From contig OZ024872.1 in assembly GCA_964017185.1 (NCBI GenBank), positions 44,150,188-44,214,187 of the forward strand: DNA of 64,000 bases, in the 5' to 3' direction. This document shows positions 23,384 through 35,777 of this stretch, piece after piece. The notes below the pieces were generated by a model. That model worked only from the letters and a program-made list of their open reading frames with translations, searched no databases and was not told the origin of the DNA. Both the position numbers and the translations under genes were made by a program. This DNA is from Rugalucina vietnamica. Its lineage: Eukaryota; Mollusca; Bivalvia; Lucinida; Lucinidae. Numbering within the stretch: position 1 is the stretch's first letter; each line of letters starts with the position of its first letter.

Positions 23384-26300
23384 ATGGTAAGTCATCACAA
23401 TCACATCAGCCTTCGCTTGAGCAAAACAACAGTTTAGGTTCCGTCCATGTCCGACACAAACCAAGCTGTACAAGCACTGAAAACAGCTAAAAGATTGGAA
23501 TTTCAGCCTTGGAAAGAAGATGTATTATACTATCTATGGAGCGAAAACAAAGGTGCTGATCAGCTGTGCAGTTACTGCACAGCTGATCTGCGGCTTTGGT
23601 TTCGCATATGTGGATTGAAGATTTTCTGGTGCAGCGGCTCAGTCATATCTATATGCAACTGACTGTTACCGCCAGCACGGCTATAGAATTTAAACGTTTA
23701 TTGAATAATATTTTATTTAGTATTTGCCAGAAGCAAATTAAGGGTTCACATTTAGCAATGGCATAAATATGAAGGGCTGAATGAACTCCCTTGGTTGACT
23801 CGTTGTGGAAGAAGTTCGCCGGTGAAAATGGAAATTAACTTGTTTACTAATTCTTTTAACATTATGACTTTGTAAATATGAAGGTTGTAAATAGAACACT
23901 ATAGAAATAAAGCCAAACGCTAAAAGCTTGGAATTTCAGACTTGGAAAGAAGATGTATAATTGTACTATCTATGGAGCGAAAACAAAGGTGCTGATCAGC
24001 TGTGCAGTTGCCGCTCAGCTGATCTGCAGCTTTGGTTTCGCATATATGCGGATTGAAGATTTTCTGATGCAGCGGCTCAGTCATGTCTATATGCAATTTA
24101 CTGTTACCGCTAGCCTAGCAACTAGGCGTTAAAATTAAAGTCTTCAAATTGGTAAAATCTTTTAAATGAAATACATCATTAGGACATACTATGAGTCTAT
24201 TCCTCTGTCTCGATTTTAACGCCTGATAAATCTAAGCCAAGATGCATACTTTAGAAAATATCATGTTCTAGCTATCAAAAATGACAATTTTTACAAAAAT
24301 TACAAAAAAGGGGCAAAACATATTTATCAGACTAGTAGTTAGTCTATGTTACCGCCAGCACAAGGTTTATTGAATAATATTTTATTTAGTATTTGCCAGA
24401 AGCATTTAGCAATGGCATTAAATATGTAGGGCCGAATGAGCTCCCTTGTTTTGAATAATAAAGTTGACTCGTTGAGGAAGAAGTTCGCAGGTGAAAAAGG
24501 AAACAAAGTGTTACACATTTAATTATTTACTGATGAACGTTCACAAATTCTAAAACACTTTGTATTTTAGCATTATGCCTTTGAAGGGCGGTTGTAAATA
24601 GAACACTATTGAAATAAAACCTAACGCCTATATATCTTGTTTATATGTATTCTTTTGTTGACATACAACTATCTGTTTACATGTACATGTAAGTTATAAT
24701 TTCAATGAGTATGCATAATTATGCTACATGTACAACGCATTTGAACACAGTGGTTGACCCTGTATGCTTTTATTTTCAACTTACCATTAACGAGGCAAGT
24801 TTTCTTCAGGAACAGAAAGATGAGAATGACACATTGAAGCTCAAAGGTACATTTCTTTCTAAGAATTCCAAAACATTGAAACAGGGGCGTAATCAATGCG
24901 TATTAACTGATTCTACACACAATTGAGTCTGTTTATCAGAAAGTTCTTAGTGTGGCTTCTGACTATTTCAAACCCAGGCTTTACAGCCAGCCACATAGGA
25001 TGTTTTATGCTTAAATCCTGAAACACATATAAGGAAAAAAAAAAGACGCATTTATATTCAAGTATGAAAAAAAGTTTGCCTTTGCGTGATGGGCTAATAT
25101 TTAGACTGTCTACATTTCTTTATTTTAGCTCAAAAGGTGAGCTTATAGTATGGCTATCCTCCGGCGTCCATCCGTCCACCGTCCGTCGTCGCCCACAATT
25201 TCAAAGGTCTACCCTGAAAAAAAAAGGTACAAGTAGGCAAAGATCAGGAAAAGTCGCAATCAAAAAAAGATTCCCACTCCAAAAACCGAGGCGGGAAAAA
25301 ACCAAACTAACAATCAGGTACTTATACAATGAAACATATCGTAAGCCGAATGAGCAACTATTTTCCCAATAGGTGGCCACTCAGTTACCTTAACTTAACT
25401 AAAACTATGAAAACACACATAAGGCGCCAACAGTACAAAAAAAAAATTAAACACCAACACATAAAACAAAAAGAACCACCACAGAAACCGCTTGGTCGAT
25501 CTATGTGGAGCCTCTTTGGCTAGTGGCATTTCATCCATGGTGCACAAAATCCTTCAAAAATCTTCTCCAGAATCGGTGGGCAATTTCCACGAAACTTGGT
25601 ATGTTGCATCGGGAACTCCAGTCTATCATAGTTTGCTCAAATAATGACCATGGGATGACCTTAAACTGGTTTACGGAAAGGTCAATTTTGGAAACCTACT
25701 CTATTACATGGACAAAGACGAAAACAATGGATATTTTTGAAACTATTGCTGCCTGAGACTTGTAAGTTGCTAGATGCTCAAAAATCTTCTTCTCCATAAC
25801 CAGTGGGCCAATTTTCACGAAACTTGGTATGTAGTATCTGGGACTCGAGCCCATATAGTTTGTTCAAATGATGGTCCGATGATTTTACGGCAAGATCAGT
25901 TTTGGAAACAAAGGCGGTTTAAAAAGGGCTACTGACGAGGGTTCATGCCCGCAATTGCGCAATATAGTCCATACCGGCTATCTCCCTTTGAATGGTTTTA
26001 CTATTTCCAAAGGACCAAACCTTTATACACTCGAATCCAAAAGTAACTTTACACTGTTTTTGTAGATAGTTTTTTTTTCGGGTAGAGTTTTTGGTATGTA
26101 TTGAGGTCCGATTAATTACGCATTAGGTAGGCGAAATGTTAAGGATTTTAATGGCAGAAAATAAAAATAAAACTGAGATCCTTTAAGAGCAGTGAGCAAT
26201 AGTAATGAGAAAAGAGATGGGCCATACCGCGGTTTCGGCTAATTAAGCCTCTTCATTGACCCTTTAAATTTGACAAATTTCAAAGAGAAATACTGTAATT

Positions 26301-29300
26301 TGGAAACTGTCAATACAGACTAGTATTATCCAAACAGAGCCAAATAGATAAAACTTTGGTCAGAAAATGATTCTAAACCGTTACCGAATTTCTGATATCT
26401 CAGAACACCCTCGCTGATCTCTTGGGACCAGAAGGAAAGTATAATCTGCACTATGGATGATGTCCGGGGAGCCCGTGACATTTTAGGGCCGCCACACGGC
26501 ACAACACCAGCTGCAAATAAAGATAAAACAGATCCATTAAGAGCTGTGAGCATAGTAATGATAAAAGATGGGCCATACCCGGCGGTTTCGGCGACTTACG
26601 CCTCTTCAGTGACCCTTTAAATTTGGCAAATTTCAAAGAGAAATACTGTAATTTTGAAACTTTCAACAGGATAGTCAATACAGAATGGCAGAATGCTGCC
26701 ACACGTCCCTATAGAACATGCAAGGGGTAAAAAATGTTTTTCCAAATCACATCACTTTTGAAGTGTTACTGTAGTTTTGTAAATTAAAAATAAAAAAAAA
26801 AGTTTAAAGTCCATGTCTATAACAGATGTTATTGTTTTGCTTATTTAAGTTCAAATTAACTCGAATTTTCCAGCTCCAACAACATATGGAGTGATGTTTT
26901 CAGGTCCAATGCCTTTTTGCGGCATTAACAATGGTTTCAAAGGAAATTCCCATTACAAATTGTTTGCAATTTTTCTTTTGAACCGATGAGATTTTTTTCA
27001 CCAGCCATAGTCTTCTAGCTACCCATACCCCTCCTCCCCCCCAAGGGAATTTTCTACACTATGATTTTCTAAAAGTACATTGAAAAAGCTATCAAACCCT
27101 GTTTTCTGCCATCTGGAAGCGTTTGCGTTTTATGCTATGTTTCATTATATCACCCTATATATTCAATTTTTGCGTTTTAATAATGGGGGTACACATAGAA
27201 AACTGAAGATATATCAGTTTTTTCTTATCCTAGACCATTGAACTTGGTCTCATTTTAATGTTTATACATAGCTCTTTTATCCAATAATAAGTAATGGAAA
27301 ATATCTAATTTGCATATTCATGAATTTTCATTAAAACATTAAAATGAAAAACGAAACAGTTGAAAATTAATTATCCCCATAAAACTAATTTCAGGCCTAA
27401 ACTATCATTGTGGCTCATTGTTATTGTACCAATAATACTATTTGACAAATTTGTTGACGCCATGGACCTTAATGAAAATTTTCTCATTTGCATTTAAATG
27501 AATATTAATGAAAATGACGGAAATCAAAATTTACTCTATTGCCATTTAAGTGTTTGAGTGGGTTGAAGGATGTACCTTGCAACTTTAGACCAAATGCTCA
27601 TTGGTGCCAATTTGGTCAGAGGATCACTTTAATGCCTATTTGAGTGATCACCCCTACCCCTAATAAGCAGAGGAATTATTGTGGCACACCTCTATTTCCA
27701 CATGTATCTTGGCTACTGATAGACATAGAGAGCTGAAATAGGTATCAAATAATTGCTTTGGCAATGTTTTATAATCATGTAATAAGATATATAAACAAGC
27801 TGGCTATCTTAATACTCAAATATTAAAAAGAAGTTCAGATATTAGAAAAGAAACAGATAAAGGAAGGGGGTATACCAAACAAAATTGCTAATATCCCAGT
27901 GACCAAAAACTCTAAGAGAGCTGAAATGTGTATCAAATGATTGTTATGATAATTTTCTATAATCATGTGATAAGATACAGAAAGAATCTGACTTTCTTGA
28001 TGTTCAAATATTGATAAGAACTTTCAATAGAAGAGAAAAATCACAGAACAATGGAGGGGATATACCTACAGATAAGTTTATATCTCAGCAACCTAAAGCC
28101 ATAGAGAGTTGAAACTTATAACAAATGGTTGCTATGATAACATTCTAAAACCCTGAAATAAGATACATTTACAATCAGGCTTTTCTGCTGTTTGACTATT
28201 GATGAAATCAATAAATATAGTAGAAAATTCACAGAAATTGGAGGGAGTATACATATGGAAATGTTTATATCTCGGCAACCAAAATCCATCTAGAGCAGAA
28301 ATTGGTGGACAATGATTGCGATGACAATATTCTATAACCTTGTAATAAGATATATAATCAAGCTGACTTTTTTGTTGTTCATATATTTAAGAAAATTTAA
28401 GATATAAGAGAAAAATCACTGCCAAAGGAAGGGGGTATACTAATAAAATTGCTAATATCTCAGTCACCAATCGATTCAGAGAGTTGAAATTGGTATCAAA
28501 TGATTGGTATGATAATGTTCTATAATTGTATGATTAGACATATAAATAATCTAACTTTTGTTGTTCGAATATTGATAAGAACTTTAAATATTAGATAAAA
28601 ATCAAAGAAAATTGGAGGGGGTATACCAGTATAAACGTTTATATCTCAGCAACCAAATGTCCTAGAGTGCTGAAATGTGCATCAAATGATTTCTTTGACA
28701 ATATTCTATAACCATGTAATAAGATATATAAACAAGCTTACATTCTTATTGCTCAAATATTTAAGAACACATAAGATATAGCAGAAAAATCACTGCCAAA
28801 GGAAGGAGGTATACCAATAAAATTGCTAATATCTCAGTGACCAATAGCTTTAGAGAGCTGAAATTTGAATCAAATGACTGGTATGATGAGGTACTATAAT
28901 CATGTGATAAGACATATAAATAATCGAACTTTTTTGTTGTTCAGATATTGAAGAAATCTTTTAATATTAGATAAAACTCAAAGAAAAAAGATGGGGGTAT
29001 ACCAATGTGAACGTTTATATCTCGGCAACCCAATGTCACAGAGAGCTGAAATTGGTATCAAATGATTGCTATGACAATATTCTACAATCATATGAGCCGC
29101 ATCGTGAGAAAACCGGATTTTTGCCTAGGCGAAAACAAAGGCGCAGATCAGCTTCGCGGTAACCGCGAAGCTGATCAGCGCCTTTGTTTTCGCTACACGG
29201 ATAGTACAATTTCTCTTCTTCTTAAATCCGAAATTTCAAGCTTCTAGCTCTTTTCTGAGCTTGTACAGGCCGGTTTGTGTCGGACCTGGTCGGAAACCCC

Positions 29301-29993
29301 GAAGACCGGTTTTCTTGCGTCGCGGCTCATATAATAAAACATATAAACAAGCTTACTTTCTTGTTGCTCAAATATTTAAGAAAACATAAGTTATAGCAGA
29401 AAAATCACTGCCAAAGGAAGGAGGTATACCAATAAAATTGCTAATATCTGATCATCTCGGTGACAAAGAGCTCTAGAGAGCTGAAATCGGTAACAAATAA
29501 TTGCTAGGACTATGTTCTATAACCATGTGGTAAGACACACAAACATTCTGACTTTCCTGTTTTTCGAATATTGATAAGACCTTTAAATTTAAGGGAAAAA
29601 TCACAGAATAATAGAAGGGGTATACCAATGAAAAGGTTAGTAACTCAGCAACCAAAAGCTCTAGAGAGCTGAAATTGGTATCAAATGATTGCTATGATAA
29701 TGTGTTATAATCATATAATATGATTAATGAATAATTAATAGAGATTATCATATGCCAATTTTCATATCGTACCTCGTATCAACCCGAGAATCCCGTATCA
29801 GCCCGAGACTCTAGTATCAGCCCGAGGGCCGAAGGCCCGAGGGCTGATGCGAGAGTCGAGGGCTGATACGAGATTCTCGGGTTGATACTTGGATACGATA
29901 CGAACATTGTCATATCGTGATCTTTTTATCATATATTTTAATTCATGACTATTTTTTTTTTCCCTTTCTTTGTTTTATTTATTTTATTTTATT

Positions 29994-30056
<63 letters not shown>

Positions 30057-33000
30057 TTTTGACATACCGCCAAAGCGTGCAGTAGAGCGCATATTATTTC
30101 CACATTAGCACAAATCTAAAATTCGTCTCGACATGACAAAATACTGTTGCCTGTGACATAAAACCACAATCCAAACAAATCTAAAATGCCTGCGGTACAC
30201 TACCAAATGAACTCAATACAATAGGAGCCGAGTGCTCCGAATATAATTTTATTAGCCAATCATTTGGTGATACGGCTTTTTCTCCCTAGGGATGATATGG
30301 GTCACGTGGGTATGTGAGCCAATCATTTGGTGATATGGCTTTTTCTCCCAAGGGAGTGATATGGGTTTTATCACTTTTTGAACGGATACGGCTTTCGAGA
30401 TACTGTGCCGCGATACGTGAACGTAACTCTTGTCTGTATCGCATATGCAAAAAGAACATATTTTGTAGTAAATATATGATAAGACTTTTTATTGTTCGAA
30501 TATTGACAAGAACTTTAAAAATTAGATAAAAAACACAAAAATAGAGGGGTATACCAACGGAAACGTTTATATCTCAACAACAAAAAATCCTAGAGAGCTG
30601 AAATTGGTATCGAATGAAAGATATGACAATAAATTATATAATAAGATACAGGAAAAAGTTGATTATCTTGTGGCCAAAATTTGAGATATAAGAGAATAAA
30701 CATAGACAAATGAAGGGGGTATACCAATAGAATTGACAATATCTCAGCAACCAAAAGCTGTAGAGAACTGAGATTGGTATCAATTGACTGATAGGATCAT
30801 AGTCTGTACACAAAAAAAATATGAAAATAACAGAAATAATCAGCTACAAGTCATTCTGTAGGTATACCAGTTCATTGTTTCATTATTTCTCTGTGATTTC
30901 TAGTTTTCATTAATATTCATGAAAAACAGATTAGCCTTATATCCTTAATACATGTATTATATGTATAAGGGTGATAGAACATTTCCATAGCATTCATTTT
31001 ATTCCACATTAGTGTTCCATGTTTATCAACAGCCCAGGTACAAATGATACTATATGTATACACCCTATTTTTTCCAGGATTTTTCACTATTTAATTAATA
31101 TTCATGAATATACAAATGCGATAATTATCACATACGCTAATGACAACAATGAATTTATGAAATATGTCTAAATGGTGCAATATAAATGTGTCACAACGGT
31201 AGTTTAGGCCTGAAATGAGTTAATTTATGGGTTTTTAATGATTTTCTACCATTTTCATGTTTCCATTAATATTCATGAATATGCAGAGTAGATATAATGC
31301 ATTACTTATCATAGAATGAAAGAGCTATGTCTAAGCTTTATAAAAAGACCAAGTTTAATGGTCTAGGATTAGTAACAGCAGAGGTATGATCGATTTTTTA
31401 CACCTATCCCCATTATTTCTATACAAAAGATGGTATCAGGTCATATAATAAAAACGCAAACGCTTCCACTTCCAGAGAGCAGAAAACAGGATTTGATAGC
31501 TTTTTTACTATACTTTCAGAAAATCATGGTGCAGAAAATTCCCCCTGGGGGGGGGGGGGGAGAGGGTTTGCCCTACTGGCCATTAGCCTACCAGCGTTGG
31601 CACACATTTCAATTGAGTCCCCAACAATTCGCAATGAAAAAAGTTCGATACAATTATAGGAAAAGCTTTCGGAAATGGATAAAGTTTACTATTGGTTTAT
31701 TTCAAAGGGAGGTAATTTCGATGCAAAGCAATTTTAACACCCTGCCAAAACCTAACCAAATGTCAGCAAAATTGTCGGGCAGTATTTTTGTCGGACAATA
31801 AGTGGTCCTTGGCACAGCGTGTTCAAATCCTCTGTCTACCTTTGATTTGGTGTTTTTGATAAAAGCAAAGTGGATTAAGTTATGTCAACCGCTTTACGGG
31901 CATTATGCTTGGACACGTGTTGGAGACACACTCCAATAGTTGCTTTGTTACAAATCAAATCGAATAAAGATATAATAGGAATTAAAAATTTAAAGTTACT
32001 TTTGGTGTTGAATATATTTTATTTGCGATTACTGCAGCTGGCGTTGTGCCGTGTGGCGGCCCTAAAAGTCATCCCGTACACCACCCATAGTGCAGATTAT
32101 ATTTTTCTTTCTGTCCTTTGAGATCAATAAAGATATTCAGAGTGTTCAAAACACTTACGTTTAGAAACATACTTCTCAGCAATGTTTCAATTGTTGACCC
32201 AGTTTATGAATGAGTCTTTGATTTAGACTTCTCGTATAAACTCTCGAAATTGCAGCACAATAGCCTGGCGGTCGTTGCCGGTTTAAAAAGGGCTACAGAT
32301 TAGGGTTCATTACCCGAAAATGCGCAGTATAGTCCATACCATCTCCCTTTGAATGTTTTTACTGTTTCCAAATGACCAAATCTTATATTTTAATTGTGTA
32401 GGGGAAAAAGTGAAAACAATGAATATTTTGGAAGTCATTGCAGCCGGAGACCTGAACGTTGGCAGAAGCAGACAACTAATGAAGGTATGCGATTAATTAA
32501 AGTAAAGATCATTTCTTGACCTGGGCCAGAAGGTAATTGAATCATCGAAATTAAAGACTTGTTTCTCTCAGTAACCTCTCAGCCTATAAATGTGAAATTT
32601 TATTTGACGCCTTCGTGCAAAGAGAGAATGAAAATTTATTCATGAATTCGGGGTTGCATGCTTAAATTGGCTGCTGTGCTCACAAATGCTGAATAATGCT
32701 CAAAACCTTTTCATCTCCAGAACCGGTGGGCCGATATTCCTGAAACTTGGTATGTAGCATCAGAGACTTTAGCCTATCATAGTTTGTGTTCAAATGATGA
32801 CCCAAGGATGACCTTGGCCTATTTTACGGCAAGGTCAGTTTGGAAACATTGGCTTTTACACGAGAAAAATGAAAACAATAGAGTTTTTGGAAACTATTGC
32901 AGCTTGGCAGACAACTAATGAAGTCAATAAAGATATGTGAGTATTCAAGGTCAATGTCATTTCATGATGACTACTTGCTCCAAGGTCAGGCTTCAGGTGA

Positions 33001-34381
33001 GCGTTCTCAGGACCGATGATCCTCTGGTTTTGAATGAATATTTATCAATTTATTGGATGATATGCACATTCTGATATTGCTTAGATGTCTTCATTTTGGA
33101 TGGTTTATCTTACACAGATTGTGTTTCAGAATGGGAAACCGATTTCAAAGCCCTCTCTGGTGGCGAGGATAAGTTTATCACAAAGAAAGATTTAGAGAAG
33201 TATGTTTCTGAAAACTATAAGACAATAAGACAATATTTTCAAAGTTTAACTGAAATGATATAATTTGCACGCTACAAATGTAACATCATTTTTACCAGTG
33301 ACCAGGTATCGATTAAATCGAAACCTAAAAGAGAAAGATGGGCTGCGTGTACATGTGCCTCCAGACAAAGCGAATGACCATCTGAGTGTTAGTTGGGCCA
33401 GACAAGTACATGTGTATATCCATGTACACCCCAGTGGAGCACAGAACTACAATGGTTCCTTAAAGTTAATGACGATCTTGGTTAAGGTGACAAATTTCAG
33501 CAAACAAGAATATGCATCTTAAACATACTGAAATCATAATCATCGGTTAGATTGGGTCAGTGACACTTGATTTTGCACTCATGTATATTTTCTGAATTAT
33601 AGATACAATTATTGATTTTTGTGCTAAAATATCGATGCTAAAATATTGTGACAACATTTGTCACCCTTCTACGGTATGCTTTAACTTAATGCGCCAGTAA
33701 ACCCAGTTTAAGCCCGCCTCCCCCCTTCATAATTTTATATTACTGATCGTTCCAAGGCGATACTTCTGTTGTGGTTCTAACTGTTTAATGTGTTGGTGTT
33801 GAATTTTTGTGCTGCTCGCAGTTTATGAACGTTATCATATTTTAGTTAATTTCTGGTAACTGACTGTCTGTTGGGAAATAGCTGCTTACTCGTCTCACGA
33901 TGTGTTTTCTCAGTAAAAGTACCTAATTGTCAATTTAGTTTATTCCGACCTCTGTTTTTGGAGTGGGAATTTCTGATTGCGCCATTTTCTGATCATTGCC
34001 TATTTTTATGATGTATTGGATCGCTACATAGACAGTGACAGAGGTACATGTGCAGTGAAATCGCATGTCAGATGTCAGTACTAGAACCTGTTGGTAGATG
34101 CATTTTGTCTTATAATCATTCGTAGATACTGGCAGAGAAATAACAAGAACCCATCGAAAGAAGACGTGGATGCAGTTTGCAAATCCCTGGATTCTTTACA
34201 CAAGGATGGTAAGATGAATATAACTTAGTTTTCTGTCCTTCCATATACATGTACATGCTGACAGGAAGATACAAATCACATTTTTCTTCTTTTTTGAACG
34301 GTGTTCTGGTAGCAACGGCAAGGTACAAATGTAGTCATGCAATATTAGTTACTATTCATAATTATTAATATTGTTCTTATT

Positions 34382-34430
<49 letters not shown>

Positions 34431-35740
34431 AAATAGTAGTATATGTAGTTATAGTAGTAGTAGTAGTAGTAATGATAATAATAATAATTGTTATTATTAT
34501 TATTATTATTATTATTGAGGTCTTTTCCGTTTATTGCTTCAAAAGATAACCATTCATATGCTCTCTTTTCAGGTGAAAATAAAATAGGTCTAAAAGAGTT
34601 CATCAGTATACAACGAGAAGCTGAAAAGGCCAAGTTTTTCACAGAAGATTCACAATCTGAACTAATAGCAGCGCTGAAATGTTTTGATTTAAGGGGTGAC
34701 AATACTTTATCAAAGGATGATCTTAAAGGCATTTTATCTGATTATGACGACGATATTATTGATGACCTGCTAAAGGCGGTTTGCGCTCCAGATGATGAAA
34801 GACTCCCAATAACTGGTATGAATATGTATTAGATCACTTTACCTATATTAGAAATTATGCTTAAAAATACAATCTTATGATAATTTAATTCAAATGATAG
34901 TTATGTGACGTCAATTCATGGAGAGTGTTTTCGAAGATGTTGCCAAAATGTTAGAAATAAAGACTAAAAGGCACTGCATGAAAAAACGCGTTTAAGTAAG
35001 TTTACATTTTCGTAAAATTCCATACAACTCGGAGTTTTAGATTTAATTCAAATTTTAGGTGACACAAAACTTGACGTTGTTCAAACATTTTGTTATGCTT
35101 TCTATTCCGCTTTTACCTGCGTATAAGCATGCATTAAATTAGAAATAATTTGACGTCTAAGATTTAATTAAGATTTAAGAAAAAGAAAATGTGAAATTTT
35201 TGGGACACTTAAACTTTAAGTATATTCCTGATATATAAGAATATAATGCACAATTATTTGTCCAACAATTCGTTTGTAAAATAAAATTCAAATTTAAAAT
35301 ATGAATAAAATGTGAAGTTGTTGTACCTCTTAAACTCAAAGTAAACGGCTTGAAAATTTCATGTATGCAGTGAAAAATTAAATGTTATAAAACTTTGAGT
35401 TTTTGATCTTCGTAAATTTCATCAAACTTCGACCCTAACAAGAGAAAGCTTATTATCTTAAATTTCAGATCTTCTACCAACTGTTTATATGGCGGAATGT
35501 GCTAGTACGTTGTTAGGGTATCATGTTTAATGTGTTGTGTATCTCACCCTCCAATCACCTACATGTCTTGTTTCTTTCAGTCGAAGATCCGCTGGTATGA
35601 TTCCTTGCTTAGGCCGGTGCGAAAACGGACTTGGAACCTGGGTTTGGGAAGACTGGGGGTGCAGGGTGGGACAGGGTAGCGCGTAAAAAGGAAATCCGCA
35701 AAAGCGGTGGGTTCGAATCCCACTGTGAATGCCATTCTTT

Positions 35741-35777
<37 letters not shown>

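Larger units (their letters stand above)
27040..31560. mobile_element. Long-inverted-repeat element with a ~186-bp satellite core
   Basis: The arms 27040-27530 and 31090-31560 are mutually inverted (gaattttctacactatgattttc / gaaaatcatggtgcagaaaattc; agaccattgaacttggtct / agaccaagtttaatggtct). Between them, units containing ggaagggggtatacc recur at about 27864, 28052, 28241, 28430, 28615, 28800 and 28990, and on to 30713, at a period of 185-190 bp. Later insertions at 29094-29328 and about 29715-30470 break the array. All of it lies in intron 2 of gene B. Confidence 0.75.

Noticed and set aside
25064..25372. 102-residue + strand frame
   Set aside because: Runs through the agctcannnggtgagc repeat and an M3 arm.
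29917..30108. 63-residue hydrophobic frame
   Set aside because: Translation of the (ATTT)n microsatellite, not a membrane protein.
34352..34732. 126-residue reverse frame rich in Asn and Tyr
   Set aside because: By-product of the GTA/ATT microsatellite and antisense to gene B's EF exon.
35579..35592. Possible extra 14-nt exon for gene B (tttctttcag ... gtatga)
   Set aside because: Leaves phase 0 where the final exon needs phase 1; the direct join 34815 to 37022 is in frame and mirrors gene C.
35690..35735. Possible tRNA gene
   Set aside because: The T-arm looks good but there is no matching acceptor stem, and a T tail suggests a SINE relic.
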